Shown here piece by piece: positions 26,610 through 29,078 of a stretch of DNA of 29,078 nt. Numbering within the stretch: the stretch's first letter is position 1; each line of letters begins with the position of its first letter. The DNA is taken from contig UQGA01000020.1 in assembly GCA_900540495.1 (NCBI GenBank), positions 1-29,078 on the forward strand, written 5' to 3'. Source of the stretch: an uncultured Eubacteriales bacterium. Its GTDB lineage: Bacteria > Bacillota > Clostridia > Christensenellales > CAG-138. Made by a program: the position numbers and the translations under genes. The notes beneath the pieces were generated by a model, which worked only from the letters and a program-made list of their open reading frames with translations, was not told the DNA's origin and did not search any database.

Positions 26610-26646
26610 TGAAACACAGTTGTAAGATTTCCCGTTAAACGGCGTC
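26610..26646 (+). promoter_or_regulatory. Candidate ECF-type promoter ahead of the sigma factor
   Basis: TGAAAC (26610-26615), 17-bp spacer, CGTT (26633-26636) resembles ECF promoters such as those of SigM/SigW (TGAAAC-N16-CGT). A second pairing, TGTAAG (26621-26626) with CGTC (26643-26646), is also possible. Autoregulation is inferred, and the fit is modest. Confidence 0.35.
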
Positions 26647-26674
26647 TTATAGAGGAAAGGGGGTGACGGCGCAG

Positions 26675-27175
26675 ATGGATATTGAAAAGATCTATGAAGC
26701 CTATTTTGCGGATGTTTATTTCTATGTGCGCCGGCTCTCCGGCAGCGAGCACATCGCCGAGGAGATCACGAGCGAGACCTTCTTCCGGGCGCTGCGCTCG
26801 GCGGCGGGATTTCGGGGCGCATGCGACATTCGCGTGTGGCTGTGCCAGATCGCAAAGAACTGCTATTTTTCCTATTGCAAAAAGGCCGGGCGGACGGTCA
26901 GCCTCGATGCCACGGCGCTTGAGGCGGTGGCGGACCCCGCCGCCCCGCCCGACGAAGCCGTCTGCCGGAAGCTGGAGGCGGAACGCCTCCGCAGGCGCGT
27001 ACATGCGCTTCCGGACCCCTACCGGGAGGTGCTCATGTGGCGCATGTTTGCAGAGTTGAGCTTCCGGCAGATCGGCGCCATCTTCCACAGATCGGACAAC
27101 TGGGCCTGCGTCACCTGCCACCGGGCCATCAGGATGTTGAAGAACGGATTGGAGGGCGAATGCCATGAAACATGA
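26675..27175 (+). CDS. ECF-type RNA polymerase sigma factor
   Basis: 166 aa from the ATG at 26675, with GGGGGTG 9 bp upstream; a GTG at 26663 would add four residues. Sigma region 2 is at about 1-70 ('IYEAYFADVYFYVRRLSGSEHIAEEITSETFFRAL') and region 4 at about 107-160, with a helix-turn-helix 'ELSFRQIGAIFHRSDNWACVTCHRAI'. Sigma-70 family members of this size direct core polymerase to stress promoters. The gene overlaps the next one, a zinc-finger anti-sigma, by 11 bp, the classic arrangement in which the partner keeps the sigma inactive. Region 3 is absent, as expected. The upstream region holds a possible self-recognised promoter and a 77-bp duplication. Confidence 0.9.
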   Translation: MDIEKIYEAYFADVYFYVRRLSGSEHIAEEITSETFFRALRSAAGFRGACDIRVWLCQIAKNCYFSYCKKAGRTVSLDATALEAVADPAAPPDEAVCRKLEAERLRRRVHALPDPYREVLMWRMFAELSFRQIGAIFHRSDNWACVTCHRAIRMLKNGLEGECHET

Positions 27176-27887
27176 ATGCAGCATCGTGCGCGACTTGCTG
27201 CCGCTGTATCTCGAGGATCTGGTGAGCGCCGAAACGGCGGCGTTTGTCGGGGCGCATCTTGCCCGCTGCGCCGCATGCGCGGCCGAACGGGACGCCATGG
27301 CGGCGGGCGCCATCGCGGCCGGGCCCGATGCGGCGGGCGGCGCGCAGGACGCGCATGCCGCGCACGCTTTGACAAAAATCCGCCGGAGGCTGCGCAACCG
27401 GGCGCTGCTCGTGATCGCCATAACGGCCGCCCTCGTCGCGGCGGGGGCCGTACTGCTGCGGTTTTTCCCCGTGTACCGTATGGCGCAGGTGCAACCGCTC
27501 GCCTATTACAGCAGCGAAGAACTCGGCCGGCTGGCGTACATTGGAAGCGCGGCGGACCGGGCGGCGGCGCAGGCAGTCCTGCGGCTTGCCGACATGGCGT
27601 TGGGCGACTGCACCCACACCCGGGTCGAAAACGAGGCGCGCTACGGCCTGCTCGCGCGGTACGCCACGCCGTCCGATCGGGGCGCTTCCCGCACCGAGCA
27701 CGCCCTGGAACTGTGGTCGGCGCATCTGGAGGAGGCGGAGGGTTATCTCTGGGTTTGCTATTCCGTTGAAGCGTTCGACAACGAGGGGAACACGGTCTCG
27801 GGCAGCCGGGAGATCCCCTCGCTCTGGAAGGTGGAGCGCAACGACGCAGGCGAATGGGTCGTCGTTGCGATCAAGGAGCATCCGTAA
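27165..27887 (+). CDS. Zinc-finger (zf-HC2) transmembrane anti-sigma factor
   Basis: 240 aa. The cytosolic N-terminus has the anti-sigma zinc motif: 'HECSIVRDLLPLYLEDLVS' then 'HLARCAAC' (H31, C35, C38), with an extra Cys at 5. An Ala-rich linker and a basic stretch 'KIRRRLRNR' (71-79) lead to one membrane helix (about 80-101). About 135 residues outside the membrane follow ('YYSSEELGRLAYIGSAADRAAA', 'VCYSVEAFDNEGNTVSGSREIPSLWKVERNDAGEWVV') and probably sense a signal; I do not recognise this domain. It should sequester the sigma factor encoded just upstream. It overlaps that gene by 11 bp. It converges with the ABC transporter gene 40 bp away. Confidence 0.88.
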   Translation: MKHECSIVRDLLPLYLEDLVSAETAAFVGAHLARCAACAAERDAMAAGAIAAGPDAAGGAQDAHAAHALTKIRRRLRNRALLVIAITAALVAAGAVLLRFFPVYRMAQVQPLAYYSSEELGRLAYIGSAADRAAAQAVLRLADMALGDCTHTRVENEARYGLLARYATPSDRGASRTEHALELWSAHLEEAEGYLWVCYSVEAFDNEGNTVSGSREIPSLWKVERNDAGEWVVVAIKEHP

Positions 27888-27927
27888 CCCGGCCGGGACT
27901 GCGCCCTGGCGCGTCTCCCCCAGCCGC

Positions 27928-29034
27928 CTATTGCGAAACCGTGTACAGCGAATAGAAATAGCCCCGCTGCCGCATCAGTTCTTCAAAGGTGCCGCACTCC
28001 TCCACGCGGCCGTTTTTAAGCGCCAGAATGCCGTCGAAGCGGCGCAGCTCCTCCGCATCGAGCACGTGCGTCACCACAACGCGCAGGATGCCCGTAAGAT
28101 TGAGCAGCGTATTGACGATATGGCGCGCCGTCTGCCGGTCGAGCGAGGCGGTCGCCTCGTCCACCAGCAGGACGGGCGTGCGCCGCAGCAGACATCGGGC
28201 GATGGCGATGCGCTGCCGTTCCCCGCCGGAGAGGTTGCAGCCGTTTTCCCCGCACAGGTAGGCGTCGCCACGGTTCTCCACCAGCGCCGACAGCCCGGCG
28301 CCCCGGATCGCCTCCTCCACCGCTTCCGGCGGAAACGGACGGAACATGGTGATATTTTCGCGGATCGAGGCGTTGAAGACAAACACCTCCTGCTGGATGA
28401 TGGAGACGAGGCCATAGAGCGATTCACAGCTGATGTCGCGCACGTCGTGCCCATCGAGCAGGATGCGTCCCTCGTAGCGGTCGTCCATCCCGATGCACAG
28501 GCCGAGCAGGGTGGACTTCCCGCTGCCGGAGGCGCCAACGACCGCGTAGCACCGCCCGGCCTGGAGCACGGCGGACACATCGGACAGCACCGCCCGCCCC
28601 GCGCCATAGCGGAAGGTCAGGCCTTCCAGGGCCAGCTCCCGGTGAAGCACGGGCGGCAACTGCGCGCCCCGGTCGCGCACATGCGTCTCCAGCGCGGCGG
28701 CCAGCTTGTCCACAAGCGACAGCGCCGCCCGCCGGCCGGCCACATCCCGCGGGATCTCCGCAATGGGCTGGATGACGAAGTTCATCAACTGCACGAACAC
28801 CATCACCACGCCGGGCGTAATCCCCTTCCCGGAAAGCGCAAAAGCGGCGCCCGCCAGGAATACCCCCATCTGCGCCGCCATGCCCGCCACGGCGCCGATC
28901 GTGCCGAGAATGTCCGCCAGACGCCGTTTCCTGCACTTGACGTCCTCCGTCTCCCGGTTCATCTGGCTGAAAGCGCGCAGGATCTCCCGCTCCGCCTGAA
29001 AACTCTTGATGACGGAAAACCCGGGTAGTGTCAA
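27928..29034 (-). CDS. ABC exporter (fused permease/ATPase), 5'-truncated
   Basis: The frame gives 368 aa, but the family is about 550-600 aa, so the N-terminal membrane helices are missing. The remainder starts in the middle of the permease ('GFSVIKSFQAEREIL', the cytosolic coupling loop), has two membrane helices (about 42-68 and 73-92) and a complete ATPase. Walker A is 'GASGSGKST' (167-175), Q-loop 'QQEVF' (214-218), signature 'LSGGERQR' (268-275), Walker B 'VLLVDEA' (288-294) and H-loop H324. Homology ends at about 29022-29026, where the sequence becomes AT-rich and unlike an exporter; the apparent TTG start at 29034 lies in that foreign part. It is either interrupted by a mobile element or affected by assembly. 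The substrate is unknown. Confidence 0.8.
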   Translation of the reverse strand: MTLPGFSVIKSFQAEREILRAFSQMNRETEDVKCRKRRLADILGTIGAVAGMAAQMGVFLAGAAFALSGKGITPGVVMVFVQLMNFVIQPIAEIPRDVAGRRAALSLVDKLAAALETHVRDRGAQLPPVLHRELALEGLTFRYGAGRAVLSDVSAVLQAGRCYAVVGASGSGKSTLLGLCIGMDDRYEGRILLDGHDVRDISCESLYGLVSIIQQEVFVFNASIRENITMFRPFPPEAVEEAIRGAGLSALVENRGDAYLCGENGCNLSGGERQRIAIARCLLRRTPVLLVDEATASLDRQTARHIVNTLLNLTGILRVVVTHVLDAEELRRFDGILALKNGRVEECGTFEELMRQRGYFYSLYTVSQ

Positions 29035-29078
29035 TAGTTTTGCGCAAATTGGTTTGCAGACCCTGGTATGAGTGAAGT
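29026..29078. mobile_element. Possible insertion-sequence terminus at the right end of the window
   Basis: The last ~53 bases drop sharply in GC and begin with GTAGTGTCAATAGTTTTGCG, which resembles an IS terminal repeat and sits exactly where homology of the ABC exporter stops. Only one end is visible, no transposase is in view, and the family is not assignable. Confidence 0.35.

Overview
The window looks like a chromosomal segment of a GC-rich member of the Clostridia (Bacillota). The evidence is the conserved yybS-gdpP-rplI-dnaB order, strong AGGAGG-type ribosome binding sites mixed with GTG/TTG starts, a paired ECF sigma/zinc-finger anti-sigma, and separate GlnRS and GluRS genes. Genus cannot be fixed from sequence alone. 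No rRNA, tRNA, CRISPR array or complete transposon was seen.

Layout. 1-1899 (+): an L-cysteine desulfidase-like gene and a nitroreductase, visibly less GC-rich than the rest. 2194-8597 (-): a six-gene unit yybS-gdpP-rplI-dnaB-nagB-left-handed-beta-helix acyltransferase-like gene, ending in a terminator. It combines replication, ribosome and c-di-AMP genes with amino-sugar metabolism. 8718-9269 (+): a TspO/MBR membrane protein with a Cys-containing loop. 9514-13914 (-): glnS-gltX-ychF, from a consensus promoter to hairpin terminators. 13923-16891 (+): a self-contained three-gene unit with its own promoter and terminator: a beta-hydroxyacid dehydrogenase, a serine-palmitoyltransferase-like alpha-oxoamine synthase and a short-chain dehydrogenase. 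16892-17371 has no recognisable gene. 17372-18779 (-): a lipoprotein with an EPTA-repeat linker and a small membrane protein. 18811-20706 (-): a P-type ATPase relative that has lost its nucleotide-binding domain. 20817-24253 (+): argS and serS, separated by three long AG/CT-rich palindromes. 24289-25563 (-) and 25612-26340 (+): a divergent amidohydrolase (MTA/SAH deaminase type) and a sirtuin, with overlapping promoters. 26451-27887 (+): a 77-bp tandem repeat, then an ECF sigma factor and its anti-sigma. 27928 to the right end (-): a 5'-truncated ABC exporter whose reading frame meets a foreign-looking AT-rich sequence near 29026.

Most of the window is housekeeping. The two most interesting items are the three-gene alpha-oxoamine synthase/SDR unit, which resembles the first two steps of sphingoid-base synthesis, and the P-type ATPase derivative, in which the nucleotide-binding domain is missing and the M4 ion motif and actuator motif are changed, while the phosphorylation domain is preserved. 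Both are sequence-based inferences. Secondary points are several start codons that look leaderless, a palindromic repeat family, a tandem repeat in front of the sigma factor, and a probable insertion into the ABC transporter.
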